The notes under the pieces were generated by a model that saw nothing but the letters and a program-made list of their open reading frames with translations, was not told where the DNA came from and ran no database searches. 64,000 nucleotides of DNA from Sanderia malayensis (taxonomy: Eukaryota > Cnidaria > Scyphozoa > Semaeostomeae > Pelagiidae): the NCBI GenBank assembly GCA_013076295.1, contig RQOL01000531.1:3100001-3164000 (forward strand), given 5' to 3'. Numbering within the stretch: the stretch's first letter is position 1; every line of letters starts with the position of its first letter. The translations under genes and the position numbers were made by a program. Positions 36,901 through 48,600 of this stretch are shown piece by piece.

Positions 36901-38817
36901 TAAAAACATAGGTAATCGACATTAACTCAAAACACAAAAATCCAAACATTTGATTTCAGAATCGAAAATCCAAATACTGGTTGCAGAGTGTCTGCAATTA
37001 TCTTATTACGATTTGCATCATTTGTGTAACGTTATAACGTTAAATTTTCTTACCAGCACTGCCAGTGAAACCGGAAATGAATTCTCTTCTCTTGTGACAG
37101 GGCGCAAGGTATTCGCTCTACAAATTAAAAAGGGACAGGAGCCTCGTTATGAGAAGATGACTTCACTTCATGAAGAGGTTCGTCTTGTAGCACTCAAATC
37201 CGGGAACCAAAGTAGCGGTCGAAGGCCCCCTAGAATCATTACATTGAGAACCTACCTTAAACCTAAACCTATTCCTAAGCAGAACCCTAAACATAAGATG
37301 CACTAGACCTAATTACGTCATGAATCCTCCTGCGCAGTAACCCATACACAGTACAGCGCATAGCCCCCTACATTTAGTATACTTCAACCCTAATTTAGGA
37401 CTTTCTGATCACATGGAAACAATTTTCAGCTTTCTAGGACACTTGGTTCAAAAGTTACAAATTTCAAATCCTCGCGAGTAGTGAATAACTTTATGTATCC
37501 ATCATGAAAGCCTATAAGGTGGAGAAATCAAATATCGAAATTGATTGGAATTCGGCTCACAAATGATCAAAACATACTATTTAGGACCTTCTGATCACGT
37601 TGAAACAATTTTCAGCTTTCTAGGACACTTGGTTCAAAAGTCACAAATTTCAAATGCTCGCGAGTAGTGAATAACTTTATGTATCCATCATGAAAGCCTA
37701 AAGTTGCAAAATCAAAAATCGAAATTTATTGAAATTCGGCTCACAAATGAGCAAACCATACTATTTAGGGCCTTCTGATCACGTTGCAATAATTTTCAGG
37801 TTTCTAGGACACTTTGTTCAAAAGTTAAAAATTTCAAATGCTCGCGAGTAGTGAATAACTTTATGTATCCATCATGAAAACCGTAAGTCGAGAAATCAAA
37901 AATTGAAATTGATTGAAATTCGGCTCACAAATGATCAAAACATACTATTTAGGGCCTTCTGATCACGTTGAAACAATTTTCAGCTTTCTAGGACATTTGG
38001 TTCAAAAGTTACAAATTTCAAATGCTCGCGAGTAGTGAATAACTTTATGTATCCATCATGAAAGCCTAAAGTGGAGAAATCAAAAATCGAAATTGATTGA
38101 AATTCGGCTCACAAAGGATCAAAACATACTATTTAGGGCCTTCTGATCACATTGAACAATTTTCAGCTTTCTAGGACATTTGGTTCAAAAGTTACAAATT
38201 TCAAATGCTCGCGAGTAGTGAATAACTTTATGTATCCATCATGAAAGCCTAAAGTGGAGAAATCAAAAATCGAAATTGATTGAAATTCGGCTCACAAATG
38301 ATCAAAACATACTATTTAGGGCCTTCTGATCACGTTGAAACAATTTTCAGCTTTCTAGGACATTTGGTTCAAAAGTTACAAATTTCAAATGCTCGCGAGT
38401 AGTGAATAACTTTATGTATCGATCATGAAAGCCTAAATTCTAACTCTCAAAAAATACCCACTGAGAACTTTATCATCAGCTGTGTGTGGGGAAGAAGCCC
38501 GAATATTATTGTTTATTCTTATTATATTCTTGAATATATGGGCAACTGCCCTTTCGGACATTATAAAAATTATATGCCGCATTTTCCGCAATACAAAATA
38601 AAGATAAACAATCAGTTAGAATCTGAGAGTTTCTCGAAAAAGTAGGTACCTAAACCTAACTCTTTTTATATAATCAAACTGAAGATAATTATAAAACTTA
38701 TACCTGATGTGCATCTGCCGAAGGTATAATATAAGCGCAAATCACTTCTTTCACGTATGTTGGGTTTTTCATAAGCGTTCTGAGCTTTTTCAAATATCTA
38801 CCAGTTTCTCTTGCCAT
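30924..38817 (-). CDS. XPNPEP1: XPNPEP1 cytosolic Xaa-Pro aminopeptidase
   Basis: Twenty-three exons give 612 residues: 38704..38817, 37054..37117, 36792..36899, 36647..36687, 36114..36165, 35995..36017, 35720..35846, 34042..34137, 33730..33811, 33465..33603, 33291..33335, 33104..33190, 32952..33002, 32804..32862, 32643..32720, 32481..32552, 32114..32174, 31954..32023, 31750..31854, 31565..31633, 31348..31472, 31189..31239 and 30924..31043. The pita-bread metal site is complete: [32 protein letters not shown] and GIRIENV. N-terminal [13 protein letters not shown] and LWTDGRY match the family (human 623 residues). It removes N-terminal residues before proline and needs two metal ions. Exon 6 is a 23-bp microexon. 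Intron 4 is GC-AG. Introns 1 and 7 hold a satellite and a nested transposon. Confidence 0.96.
34184..35633. mobile_element. 1.45-kb DNA transposon with 321-bp inverted repeats in XPNPEP1 intron 7
   Basis: Terminal inverted repeats of about 321 bp (34185-34505 and 35313-35633), beginning ATGGGGGCCCG and nearly identical, bound the element. ACCACTAA lies on both sides (34176-34183 and 35634-35641), a target-site duplication of 8 or 9 bp. Between the repeats, a minus-strand frame starts at 35252 ([20 protein letters not shown]) and is interrupted by a nested element; ignoring that insertion, it continues in the same frame and ends inside the left inverted repeat at 34454, about 140 residues in all. 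No transposase domain is recognised. The long repeats and the 8-9 bp duplication would fit a Mutator-like element, but this is not certain. Confidence 0.8.
34755..35120. mobile_element. Nested hAT-type MITE
   Basis: The 366-bp element begins CAGTGGTGATTTCTA and ends TAGAAATCACCACTG, perfect 15-bp inverted repeats with CAG...CTG ends. TCTCCTGC is duplicated on both sides (34747-34754 and 35121-35128), an 8-bp duplication typical of hAT. It inserted into the open frame of the long-TIR transposon. It carries no transposase. Confidence 0.9.
37240..37370. repeat. Degenerate relative of the 135-bp satellite
   Basis: The segment has CCTAAACCTATTCCTAAGC, then TTACGTCATGAATCCTCCTGCGCAGTA, in the same order as in the 135-bp units at 7731-8873. 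A single diverged copy. Confidence 0.6.
37394..38438. repeat. ~185-bp satellite, six copies, in XPNPEP1 intron 1
   Basis: Units begin TTTAGG(A/G)C at 37394, 37580, 37764, 37948, 38132 and 38315 (spacing 183-186 bp). Each contains TTCAGCTTTCTAGGACA, GCTCGCGAGTAGTGAATAAC and GAAATTCGGCTCACAAA. Copies 4 to 6 are almost identical; the first copy is the most diverged. No coding frame is shared. Confidence 0.93.
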
Positions 38818-39050
38818 GTTGTTTCATTCGTGTTTCATAGGCCTGTCAGGCCCATTCGTAGCACCACGTGCTGCAATGAAAACGCCCACAACACAAGCCG
38901 CATCCGGCACTCCGGAGGAGCATTTCGTCATACCTTGTTTCTGCGCTTGCGTAATGTTTGTTTGTTTGTTTGGCAGCTTCCCTTTTTTCCTGCTTTGCAT
39001 CGACGATACTCATGCGAATGATGCCGATGTGATGCAGAAAACTTGCTGAG
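38818..39050. promoter_or_regulatory. Putative bidirectional promoter, XPNPEP1 / RNF103
   Basis: The two divergent start codons are 233 bp apart. The interval is less AT-rich than its surroundings (CACCACGTGCTGCA includes an E-box, CACGTG). Shared promoter function is inferred from spacing. Confidence 0.45.
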
Positions 39051-40910
39051 ATGTTTATGCGGATACTTCTTGTTATTTTGTACTTGATCTGTGTATTTAT
39101 CGGAGCAAGAATTGCAGATGTAGGACTATCTTTTATCAAAGTAACTAGTTTATCCAGCGTAATCAATGAAGCTGTGAGCGATGTGTTTTTTTCATTGCCA
39201 ATTTGGCAATTCAATGATGTCCAACAGAGTAAAGCTGAGCAACATAACACAGTTGTAAATCACCGAGAGAACAGCTCCACATCTGATGAATTTACCAATA
39301 CTCTTGGGTTGGATAAAGATTCTAAAAATGATCCTCATATTGTCGAGCTAAATTCATATGAGCATTTTATTGAGTATGTTGAAGATACAAAGGCTAGTGT
39401 TTGGGTTATTTTAGTAAAGTCTGGCAAGAGAGTTCAAATAAATGAAGATTACAGTGGATTTGGTTATAAATATCTAAATAATTGGAATATATTGTTAAAA
39501 ACGCTGCATAGTAATGGAATAAGAACAGGCGTTTATGATTGCGGACAGGATGAGATTTTATGCTCCAAATTTAATATTAATAAACACTCCATACTTCTTA
39601 CTATGCCTGCAGAATTAATTCCAAAGGGTCAGATTGCAATCCACATTTATAATAATGAGAGTATTTGTCTGCAAAGCAACCATCAGGAAAACAAAGACGT
39701 GAAGTGTTTGCTTGCATGGATTAAAAGCAAATTAAGATCAAAAGTCCTAATGTTAGATTCATTAGAGGAGCTTGTGTCATTGGATAAAAATAATTCATCC
39801 AACCATATTGGATTAAATTTGGTTTATAAATCTTCACACATCAACCCACCTTTATTATTTTCGTCGTTATCAGTTAAATTCACAGGTCGGATCAACTTTG
39901 TTCAGTTCAAATCATTACCAAAGGAAATCCACAGAGAAAACTTGCTTGAAATTGTCAATGACAAACCTCAAATATATTATAGCTATGGCTTGAAGCAAGG
40001 TGAAGAAATTGAATATTCCAAAATTGAACTGTTTCTCAAGACGCTATATCCAGAAATCAATGATATATTTTTCTTGGCAATCATCTTCATAAATATGGTA
40101 TGTTGGTTGGAGATATTTGTACAAAAAGGTGGACCATTAAAGCGATTCATTTACTTCTTCTGGACATTCACAGTTTCCAATTTTCTTCTGTTTTTTGTTT
40201 GGTTGCCATTGACAAGATTGTTGCAACTTCCAGAAGCTAAGCCCTTGGTTGATTTCTTTTTGAAAAGTCTGCAAACTGCAATGTTTTCAAATATTGCATC
40301 AATGATACGTAAAGATCTTCTCCTGCTATCACATCATTTTCAAATATTTTGCTTTGGATTATTAGCTTATGGATTTCTTATTGCATACTTGAAATTTAAG
40401 CTGGTAAACAGAAATGCTGAATGGCCAAATATCCTCACTTTATTAAATGAAGATGTTCTGGAAGTCCAACAGTTTCTTTATTCCCTGGTCGATCTTGCTA
40501 CCCCGTCATTGTCATATTATAATTTTGAGGAACAATTGGAAAACCTATTAAACCATCTCGCAAGGCCAAGTTTGTGGCTTCGTCCACTTCATTGTAGAGA
40601 TTACATTCAACAGTTGGTCAGCTGGAAATTTTGCAAACATCATTTTCAATGCTCCAAAAAGAAAAAACACCCTTGTACTTGCAAATCAGTGAATTACCAA
40701 CATGAAAGTTCAATTGTGAAAGTTACTGAATGTGTTATTTGCCTCGAAAAGTTTTCATGTGGTAACAGGGTTAAACTTTTACCTTGCAAACATTTCTTTC
40801 ATAATGTTTGCATTGAAAACTGGCTACTATCAGGAAATTCTGCTAACAATCAGAGATGCCCAATATGCAGGTTTCCTGCAAATTTCAAAGAAACAAATAA
40901 TTCTGTATAA
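39051..40910 (+). CDS. RNF103: RNF103-type ER-membrane RING E3 ligase
   Basis: One uninterrupted frame of 619 residues. The first 20 residues are a signal anchor (MFMRILLVILYLICVFIGAR). The lumenal part has HFIEYVEDTKASVWVI, SNGIRTGVYDCGQD and SSLSVKFTGRINFVQF, which align with RNF103 (KF-1). Three or four hydrophobic segments follow (DIFFLAIIFINMVCWLEIF, FIYFFWTFTVSNFLLFFVW, FQIFCFGLLAYGFLIAYL). The C-terminal RING-H2 at about 560-607 has C-x2-C, CKHFFHNVC and RCPICRF, the C3H2C3 pattern. Human RNF103 has 685 residues and acts in ER-associated degradation. A single exon for so long a protein is unusual in this intron-rich window. Confidence 0.93.
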   Translation: MFMRILLVILYLICVFIGARIADVGLSFIKVTSLSSVINEAVSDVFFSLPIWQFNDVQQSKAEQHNTVVNHRENSSTSDEFTNTLGLDKDSKNDPHIVELNSYEHFIEYVEDTKASVWVILVKSGKRVQINEDYSGFGYKYLNNWNILLKTLHSNGIRTGVYDCGQDEILCSKFNINKHSILLTMPAELIPKGQIAIHIYNNESICLQSNHQENKDVKCLLAWIKSKLRSKVLMLDSLEELVSLDKNNSSNHIGLNLVYKSSHINPPLLFSSLSVKFTGRINFVQFKSLPKEIHRENLLEIVNDKPQIYYSYGLKQGEEIEYSKIELFLKTLYPEINDIFFLAIIFINMVCWLEIFVQKGGPLKRFIYFFWTFTVSNFLLFFVWLPLTRLLQLPEAKPLVDFFLKSLQTAMFSNIASMIRKDLLLLSHHFQIFCFGLLAYGFLIAYLKFKLVNRNAEWPNILTLLNEDVLEVQQFLYSLVDLATPSLSYYNFEEQLENLLNHLARPSLWLRPLHCRDYIQQLVSWKFCKHHFQCSKKKKHPCTCKSVNYQHESSIVKVTECVICLEKFSCGNRVKLLPCKHFFHNVCIENWLLSGNSANNQRCPICRFPANFKETNNSV

Positions 40911-41298
40911 AATTTGCTGTTGCACTAAATTGTAATCTGTATGTATATTTATTATTTAATTGTATTTTTCATATGTGGGAATATGTTGATAAACTGGATC
41001 GTGAAATTTATGAATTTATCTGTGCTGTTGGCAAAGCCAAATCTGAACCCCCTCCCCCAATAAACCTACCCTAACCAAGTCCCAGTCTGAGTCGTTTATC
41101 TGGGTGCATTCCATTCCATGGTTGTTGTTGATTTTGAACGCATGATCGTGCATCTTACACGAAGTGAAGCAACATAAAAACAACAATGCTGATTTATTTT
41201 GACATGAAGAGCAGTTAAATTGCAAAACTGCGTGGTGGTGATCACACATTTGATAATACTCTCCAGGACAGATCAAAGAATAATATTCAACAAGAAGC
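40911..41298. other. Intergenic RNF103-RAB11
   Basis: About 390 bp between two genes on the same strand. It holds the 3' UTR of RNF103 and the RAB11 promoter. A C-rich run (AACCCCCTCCCCC, about 41048) and little else are visible. Confidence 0.5.
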
Positions 41299-42042
41299 AT
41301 GGCTGTACAAGATCAATATGATTATTTGTATAAAATTGTTTTAACGGGAGATTCTGGTGTTGGAAAATCCTGTTTACTTTCACGATTCACGCGAAATGAA
41401 TTTGATTCTGAGTCAAAGTCTACAATTGGTGTGGAATTTGCAACAAGGAGCATCCAAATTGACAAGAAAACCATCAAAGCCCAGGTGATCTACTAGGCCC
41501 CCTCTCGCATTTCAATTATTACAGCGCAATTAAATTGTATTATTTTATTAGTTGATGGTATTTTCTATCGATAGGTTTGGGATACAGCAGGGCAAGAACG
41601 ATATAGAGCAATAACAAATGCATATTACAGAGGAGCAGTTGGTGCAATGGTCACCTACGATATTGCAAAATTGAAAAGCTTTAATAATATCGAAAGATGG
41701 TTGTCAGAACTTAAAGAGCATGCTGATAAGGAAATTGTTGTGATGTTAGTGGGGAATAAATCCGACCTTAAACATTTAAGAGCTGTCAATGCCGAAGATG
41801 CAGCTGAATTTGCAAAACAAAAAGATTTACTTTTTATCGAAACTTCAGCATTAGATGCAACGAATGTTGAATTTGCATTTTGTGAAACTATAAAAAAGGT
41901 TCATCAAATTCAAATCGCCAAAGTAAGAAAACAGTTTGCTGGTTCCTCTGATCAAAACGATGCAGATGTATCAAAGCCTGTTCAACCAGACATTGATTTA
42001 ACAAAACAAAATCACACGTCTTTTTCATGCTGTAATAAATAA
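41299..42042 (+). CDS. RAB11: RAB11-type small GTPase
   Basis: Two exons, 41299..41484 and 41575..42042, give 217 residues. GTPase motifs are intact: GDSGVGKS, effector region [32 protein letters not shown] and ETSAL. The RAB11-specific sequences [17 protein letters not shown] and LRAVNAEDA are present. The C-terminus ends SCCNK, a double-cysteine motif that can be geranylgeranylated one residue pair before the end (CCxx form, as in RAB11A CCQNI with one residue less). RAB11 drives recycling-endosome traffic and binds the exocyst. The catalytic Gln is kept, unlike RAB25. An AATAAA signal lies at about 42166. Confidence 0.92.
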
Positions 42043-42684
42043 TATCGAGTTTGCCGTGAATATTTAATTTTTTTCAAATAATCATTCAATCATCACAAAC
42101 TTATAATTATTTTGTGGTATACTACGTCTTGTTTTTGTCACGCTGTGGTGTCCTGTCCACAGCAAAAATAAAGCTGTTTACTGGCCTCAGCATTATTTCC
42201 GGTGTTCGTCATGCAAAGGATCATGGGATCCATTACGTCACTCATTCCTTCGCTACCATCATTTCTCAGCCTTATCTCAAATCGAAATGTTAAGGAAATA
42301 CTTGAGTATTGACGTTATCTTTTTAATCAAGCGCAAGTTCACACTGTATATTAATATATTAAGATAAAGAAACCAAAAGAATTTACATACTGTGTAATTT
42401 AGTCAATAATTTACAAAGACCTTTCTGGAATCCCTATTGGAAAATTACGAATCTATGTAAAACATAACAAGATATAATCATGAAAAAGTTGGTAAAAATT
42501 AAAATCTTCAATCATTAAGATTGCCGCATCATAAGTGCCTATGTGTATAAACATATGATTTCAACATTAAAGTTCTAATCATAAAAATTAAGATGAAAAA
42601 TATGTGCTCCAGAAAAGTTGCTCAAAATTCTGAGTAATGAATAGTCATGAGAACGAAGTTTGTCTTACGATGGCGAGTATAGTT
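42043..42684. other. Intergenic RAB11-prominin (convergent)
   Basis: About 640 bp containing both 3' UTRs. An AATAAA motif near 42166 probably ends RAB11. No other feature is recognised. Confidence 0.5.
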
Positions 42685-45600
42685 TTATTCTGCATATGGA
42701 GGTGGTGCGTGTCCTCCGTTATATCTGATAAAAAAATGAATAATAAATACACTTTGATTTCACAAACTGAAACAAAGCAAAATCATAACTGATGATAAAA
42801 AAATCAAATTTATCAACATATATAACACATACAGACATAATTTTATAATTACTCATTTATGTTAATGATTAAGATTTATTTAATAAGTTAGAATTATTAT
42901 CTTATTGCTCGCACAACTATGCTTGATTTTATCCAATCAAATGTGTTTGTACGATGATTTTATCCAATCAAATGTGTTTGTACGATGATTTTATCCAATC
43001 AAATGTGTTTGTACGATGGTCAGGAACTGTGCATGTGATCACTTTCTGGAGTGAGCAAAACAAATTGTGCTTTGGCATGCGATGGGAGCACAGAGAAATA
43101 TACTATGTAATACACGTACACGTTTTTTTTATATAAGAAACCGCTTTATAAGAAACTCGCTGGTAAAAGGTCAAAAATTTTAAGAAACTTCCGGTAAATG
43201 AAAAATCGCTAAGAAACTTTTCAATTTTTTATTCTTGTTTGAAATACGGAAGATAACCACTGTGCATGGTAATATCAATAAAGGGAGTAGATATGATGCT
43301 TATTGATTAATGTTAGATAAAAAACTATATTAAATCGATTTTCCAGCCTAACCGGCAAGGACTTCATGTAAGAATACCCTAAGGCCCTGAAATATATTAT
43401 CGGACGAACCAAATATGGTACTACCATGTATATATGTATGTCAAATATCCAATTAAGAAACCTTTTAAGAAACTTTTACTGGTAAAATGTGTCCAAAAAA
43501 AACTTTCACCGGTGAAGTTTTAGCCAGGTTTTTTATAAAATAAAAAACGTGTACTGCATTTATAGTTGAGTTGCGTTTTACTATTAGCACAAGTCAACTT
43601 GGCTCCTTCGCATACCTTTAAATTGTCTGTTATTTTATGTCTATTAATATGGATTATGATTTAGATTAGAAATTAGCAATTTTTATCCTTTTATTGCTCA
43701 TTCCCAAATTGTCATTATCAACCCAGTCGCCATCTTTGTCGTATTGCTTCATGTAAATGTGCAACCAATATTCACCAACCATACTCAATTCAATAATAAT
43801 TATCCACATAGTTTTAGTTCTGTTATAGAATTTGATGATTAACACAGTATTGTTACTTCTATATGGCATTAATTTAAAAAGTAAAGCACGTTAATGAGGC
43901 TTATCATCGCCAAATAAAGACAAAACCATCATTCCGTTAATTCATTCCTTTCTTGGTTCGTTTTCATTTCATTTTTAAACTTTGAAATACACACATGTCA
44001 CATGCACACCACACACACGATACAGACAAATTGGTTTGATTTGGATTGGCTTGGATTGATTTGGATTGGTTGGGATAGTTAATGTTACCTTGGATTCAAC
44101 TGGCCTCCATGACGATGTGCTCTAGTTGCTCCATTCAATCTATCAAGATACAGATCCTCACTGATTTTATTGTAACGTCATGATCATCATCACAAACCAC
44201 AACCACTACCATCACTGATCACCCTTATAGCAGCAATCATTCAATCGCAATAACCATGATCGCTATCAATCAGCATGTTATTCAAACAGTCTAAATAGCC
44301 GCATACAATCATCATAGCATCAGCACAGTCTACTCTATTTATTCATGGATACATTTACAATAATAACAAGCAAACATCATAAAATAATAGTGCATAGGTG
44401 TGTTATGTGTGCGCATGTGTAGTAAGATGGATCGAAACGTTGCCTGCTGACCCCCCCTCTCTCTCTCATTCTTATCTCTTTCTTGATCTCCGTTTGTTAG
44501 ATTAGTTTGGTTAACTGCTTGGTTAGTTGATTGTAAATGTTGTTGTCGTTGTATGAATATGGCAATATATGCGGCAATATATGCATTAGTGAAGCAAGAA
44601 GAGTGAAATAAAATGACTTACTCTTGAAGAGGTATCTTCACGGCTGGTTCGTTGTAGCCACCAGGAGGGTAGCTGACAGGCCTAACAAGGAAACAGAAAA
44701 GATGATGGATAATAATAATAATAATAGCAACAACAACAACATAACAATAATAATATAGACGACACGGTCTATGATTTCTATTGAGCTCTGAGCACAAAAT
44801 GAAATTGTTTTCAATGATGCAGATCAACGAATGAAAAATGAAAGTCTAAACTAAATCTTCTACCATAATCATAGTCAATGGCATACAATATAAGTTTGTA
44901 TAAGGATGAGGGAATAAAAAGGAACATGAAAAGTGTATCTAAGTCAGGATTAATGGATTAATACAAAAAATACACAAGCTTAACAGGGACTTAAATCAAA
45001 CAAAATCGAACAAGAATAATTCATTCCGCTTGCCAAGATTATACCTAATAAACGCAAAAGTAAAGGCGCTGTTTTTTACTGGGCTAATTTTGGTTCAGAG
45101 ATATGTCATTTATTGTCCATATTTGGTAAATGGATATGACATTAACTGTTTCTCGAAATTAAATAAAAAATGGAAGGAAACAAAAAGAGAATTTATCCTA
45201 AACTGGTTAAACATTAGGGCGTTACAAAAGATTGATTAAAAATTTTGCTTGAGATTATTGTTTAGCTGTGACTGGGCGTTGTCTTGTTTTGTGCAAATCT
45301 AGTTTAAAATTATATACGAGAAGAGCGAGAGAAAGGGAGTTAGTTCACTTTCCATATTTCTGATTCGGAGTAGGACATCATTTGTTGAGTGAGAAGAAAT
45401 TATAAAACACAACCCAACAATGGACGTCGATGAAGAACAAATTGAAGAAATCAAAGAGTGTTTTTCTCTTTTTGATAAAAAAGGAGACATGAAAGTTGAT
45501 CACGATAGAGTAATCGATGTGTTGCGCTCGTTGGGTTTGAACCCGTTGAGCGAAGATGTTGATAAATGTTTGGAAACTTCAGATTTGATGAACAAGCGTG

Positions 45601-48600
45601 TTGATTTTGAAACATTTTACGGCATCCACCAACAATTGAGCAAGGCATCGGTTCCTGTACTATATCATGACATGGTTGAAGGGTTGAGAACGATGGATAG
45701 AGAACAGACTGGCATGGTATCTGCTGCTGAACTCAGACATGTTCTAATGAACGTGGCTGATAAGATGACAGAAGAACAAGTGTCTGATATCACTCAACCG
45801 CATGAAGACGCAAATGGTGCGGTCAACTACGATCAACTCATTAAAACAATCATGTCTGGATGATTGAACTGAATCGCACTCATGGAACAATCTTCATCAA
45901 TCTTCCAAACAACATTTCAAGATTTGTGCCAATTCCAACTTTACTTTATCAATTGAACAAATTTCGAAATGAATACTTTAGCATTTAGATATTTTAGACT
46001 AAACCCAGCACATTGTATTTTCAGTAATTGTTACTTCATATGATCTTTTGAAATGATAAAATCATACACAGTTGCTTGGTTTTCTATATTATTCTATTCT
46101 ACTTATGATTGAACAGTTCGATTGTTCAAAAGGGTTGTCTTGAAAATTTAAGAAGTGAGCAGAGTAATGAAATAACTTACTGGTCGAAGCCTGCTGTGAT
46201 CTGCATTCTTCTGAAATATTTTGCGAGTCTCACACCAAATATAATGGCAAATGGAAAGAAAAATATGCACCATCCCATTGCGACCCAGAATCCATTCTAA
46301 ACGAGATTAATCCAATATCAACAGCAAAAATTGACACGTAAAATAGTGTACAACAGAAAATAAAAATTAATGAACTACTTACAAAATTCAGAATGATTCC
46401 TGTGCAGAAGAATACGTTGACAAAACCATCATAGATGTTAGCAAATGGCTTACACTTTGCCAAGTTGTTCTTAACCTGTATAAAAAAGAGTGATAAAATG
46501 ATTAAGACAAAATAAATTGACAAGGGTTAAAATACTAAATAGAGAAGAGTATTTAATTTCCAATGAATATGTAAAAAAATATGATATAATGAGCAAAGAA
46601 TATTACTTCGCTAAACACATGAGTTACGAATTGTTTAGGCCATCCAATCACTCTGTCTGCATAATTCTTGACAAGCTGTGAAGAAAGACAAATTAATCAC
46701 AACCATGCTACCATCAAAGTTGTAAATAACTGCAGAATATGCGGGAGTGGGATATTTTATTGCTTGATAAAATGCTTACAGTAGTGATTTCTGAAGATGC
46801 TGTGACCTTGATGTAATTGTCAGCACCTTCAAGTTGTTTTAGAACATTATCTGTTACGTTCTGAAATAAAATAGAAAGATAACAAGTTTAATAATCATAT
46901 CAGTATAACAATGAATGGTCGAAAAAAATGAACAAATTAACATATAGGATATATGCAAAATATAATGTTGTGTTTATTACTATATACAGGAATGGAGTGA
47001 GACAGAATATTTCTTACGCTTAAATCACTTGCACGCATCTTCAAATCGTCAATGTTTCCTTTCAATATGATCTGCATAAAACAATGCATATAATAATTAG
47101 TAAACAGAATAAAATATCATTGCACAAAATGAAGATTATAAATAGTATAATGATGTAACAAATTAATACACACGCTTTCTGCTGTAATGTTGGCAATTGT
47201 AACATTTTGAATTGTAACCAGATCGGCAGCAACTCTATCAAGCGAGTCAGCCAAACTCTAAGCAAAGCAAAGCATAACAAAAGATCGTTAGAAGGGAATT
47301 GATTGCAACCTTGAATTATTCATTCTCGACTCAATGGATGGATGGATAGATTGATGAGCGGATGGATGAATGGATTGTTAGATAGATGTATGGATGGATG
47401 GATAGATAGATGGATGAATTGGTGAAGGATGGGTGGATTCGTGGATGGGTGGATGGATAGATAAATAGATGAATGAAGGATGAATGGATGGATGGATGGA
47501 TTGTTAGATAGATGTATGGATGGATGGATAGATAGATGGATGAATTGGTGAAGGATGGGTGGATTCGTGGATGGGTGGATGGATAGATAAATAGATGAAT
47601 GAAGGATGAATGGATGGATGGATGACTTTGAGGGACAAAAAGACAAAAAGCTTCTTACTATAGCCTCAGATGTATTGTATGCTCGAATAGTACCAGATTT
47701 GTTTTTCAAATCATTCGAAAAAGTTATCAAATCAACTGCAACAATATTCTTTTGAAGCTGAAAAGAAAAAAAGCCACTTATCAACTATATACATTCAACT
47801 ACTCTTAAAAACAAATCGATCAGATGGAAAATTTGAATACCAAATTATAAAACAAATGTAAAAAGATGTGCATACTTCGTTTAGAAACTTTGTGAAGTTG
47901 ATGTTGTTGACATTAGAATTTTTGAGATCGTTAAGTGACTTTCTTGTGCTGTTACTCAAAACAGACTGATCTGACACATCAACATTTATTGCCTCCAAAT
48001 CTTTATCAAAGTTAAGCATCTGAAATAACATTGTATTAAAAATTATAATGGTTTTATGCAACGATCTTCTCATTCTCGTGAATATGTTTGTGTTTGTCTG
48101 TTTATGAGTGCGACTGTTCGAGAGATACTTCTATTCTTATTAATTAATTTTCTGATAGTCAAAAACCGTCCGCTACTTCCGATGTACTTACTTGAGTGAT
48201 GTTAAATTGTTTATCCATGTCGTAGATACTTTTGCCACCAATTGCTGTGTATACAGGCATATCCATTCTGCAGTTTCTTAATAGAGATATAAAAAATAAT
48301 AATGAGACGAATATAAAAGATTAGAAAGTTAATTGTCCATGATGCATAAACATGTCAATGACAATACAAAATAACACAACATGGCTACTTACTTGAGAAT
48401 CTCTGGAATATTAATTTTTTTACTTGAACCATCTACATTCACTTTCAAATCAACGTACTAGGAACAAGAAGAAACGAAACTAATTAGAACACTGGCAATT
48501 GAAAATCGTTGATGGTTTTGAAAATTTAGTTGGAAATTTACCTTTGCGATAATTTCGGCATTTTTTAATTCTCTGCATGCAATGTGAAAATGTTCACCGA

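Noticed and set aside
36950..37306. Plus-strand frame of 118 codons
   Set aside because: Antisense to XPNPEP1 exon 2, continuing into a degenerate satellite copy; no family content.
47320..47784. Minus-strand frame of 154 codons rich in Ser, His, Pro and Ile
   Set aside because: Mostly a translation of the GGAT microsatellite; only its C-terminal part overlaps a prominin exon in another context.
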